A stretch of DNA of 6,429 nucleotides, from NCBI GenBank assembly GCA_028691175.1, contig JAQUZU010000106.1, positions 1 through 6,429 on the forward strand, read 5' to 3'. Below the pieces are notes generated by a model. The model searched no databases, had not been told where the DNA came from, and saw only the letters and a program-made list of their open reading frames with translations. This DNA comes from Candidatus Kapaibacterium sp. Its GTDB lineage: Bacteria; Bacteroidota; Ignavibacteria; Kapaibacteriales; UBA2268. Positions 5,936 to 6,429 of this stretch are shown here, in pieces. Both the position numbers and the translations under genes were made by a program. Numbering within the stretch: position 1 is the stretch's first letter; the number at the start of each line of letters is the position of its first letter.

Positions 5936-6429
5936 ATGAAAATGAAAAACCAGCTTATCATATATGTTGCAAGTGCAGTTGTGCTGTGTATTGTTGTATT
6001 CATAATGTATTCATATAACGGCGAAAAGGAAGCAATCAAGCCTGACCGCACCGAGGAAATTTTAAGCAGTATTCGTGCGATGAAGACCTGGGAATTTCTG
6101 GCTGTTACGCGCGAGGAGACAATCAAGCGCGAGTACAACGACCTCTGGGGAATCGGCAGCAAAAAGCAAATGCGCCACGTTTATACCGGACGCCTGAAAT
6201 TCGGAATCGACATCGACGAATTACCCGCAAATTGCCTGAAATGCCATGGCGATACTGCAGAAATTACACTGCCGAAAATAAAGTTGCTTTCGAAAGATTT
6301 CATCATCAGCGACCGCGAGGAATTTAACAACGGAAATTTCGACGACGAATCGTTTAAAATCTGGCGACAAAAAGCCGCAAAGAAAATGCTCGCAAACTGC
6401 GACAACGCGGAAACTCATCGTCAGGCACG
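5936..6429 (+). CDS. DUF4230-like membrane-anchored protein, second of the pair (C-terminal end cut off by window edge)
   Basis: Function unknown. 164 residues are visible before the right edge. A short polar N-tail (MKMKNQ) precedes one membrane helix at about 7-25 (LIIYVASAVVLCIVVFIMY); the rest should be outside the cytoplasm. The domain matches the DUF4230 pattern more clearly than its neighbour: SIRAMKTWEFLAVTREE (45-61), a Tyr-x-Gly-x-Leu-x-x-Gly-Ile-Asp stretch (83-92, YTGRLKFGID), then GDTAEITLPKIKLLSKDFI (105-123). CLKCH at 100-104 has the form of a c-type heme-binding motif but falls just before the usual GDT-strand. Gly-Ile-Gly (72-74) precedes basic KKQMR. GAGG-like sequence (GAGG, 5925-5928) overlaps the stop of the first gene and lies seven bases before the ATG, indicating coupled translation. 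Roughly 40-60 residues are probably missing, judged by family size. Confidence 0.8.
   Translation, partial: MKMKNQLIIYVASAVVLCIVVFIMYSYNGEKEAIKPDRTEEILSSIRAMKTWEFLAVTREETIKREYNDLWGIGSKKQMRHVYTGRLKFGIDIDELPANCLKCHGDTAEITLPKIKLLSKDFIISDREEFNNGNFDDESFKIWRQKAAKKMLANCDNAETHRQA

Overview
The window looks like a piece of chromosome from a member of the Fibrobacterota-Chlorobiota-Bacteroidota (FCB) group. Three lines of evidence point there. The promoters that can be seen fit the TTTG / TAnnTTTG pattern known from Bacteroidota rather than TTGACA / TATAAT. A short phosphatidylserine decarboxylase lies next to phosphatidylserine synthase. Two DUF4230-type membrane-anchored proteins lie in tandem. Purine synthesis uses separate PurS and PurQ subunits, whereas core Bacteroidia usually carry one large fused FGAM synthase, so a deeper FCB lineage (Chlorobiota, Kapabacteria or Ignavibacteria-like, or Fibrobacterota) seems more likely. 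This placement is inference from gene content, not from a search. All genes look intact and similar in style; there is no sign of mobile DNA, CRISPR or RNA genes.

Layout. Positions 1-2727 hold five genes on the minus strand, transcribed from right to left: psd, pssA, purS, purQ and tatA, the last running off the left edge. psd and pssA are separated by 89 bases. The gaps from pssA through tatA are only 29, 30 and 15 bases, so these four genes are probably one transcript. psd and pssA perform the last two steps of phosphatidylethanolamine synthesis; purS and purQ encode two of the three FGAM synthase subunits (PurL is not here); tatA encodes a component of the twin-arginine export pore.

Positions 2728-2845 form a compact divergent control region between psd (leftwards) and dnaN (rightwards). 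It contains two opposed, interpenetrating promoter candidates and a perfect 14-base palindrome. dnaN (2846-4033) encodes the replication sliding clamp and ends at a strong hairpin (4075-4102) that can serve as a shared terminator with the converging RluA-family pseudouridine synthase gene (4119-5030, minus strand).

Positions 5031-5241 separate the pseudouridine synthase gene from a rightward pair of DUF4230-like genes (5242-5925, and 5936 to the right edge). The region carries a promoter candidate with a 12-base palindrome and one doubtful 35-codon reading frame. The DUF4230 pair is the least understood part of the window; the rest is core housekeeping. I found no convincing novel system. The points most worth a second look are the interlocked psd/dnaN promoters and the DUF4230 pair, whose second member carries a CxxCH motif.
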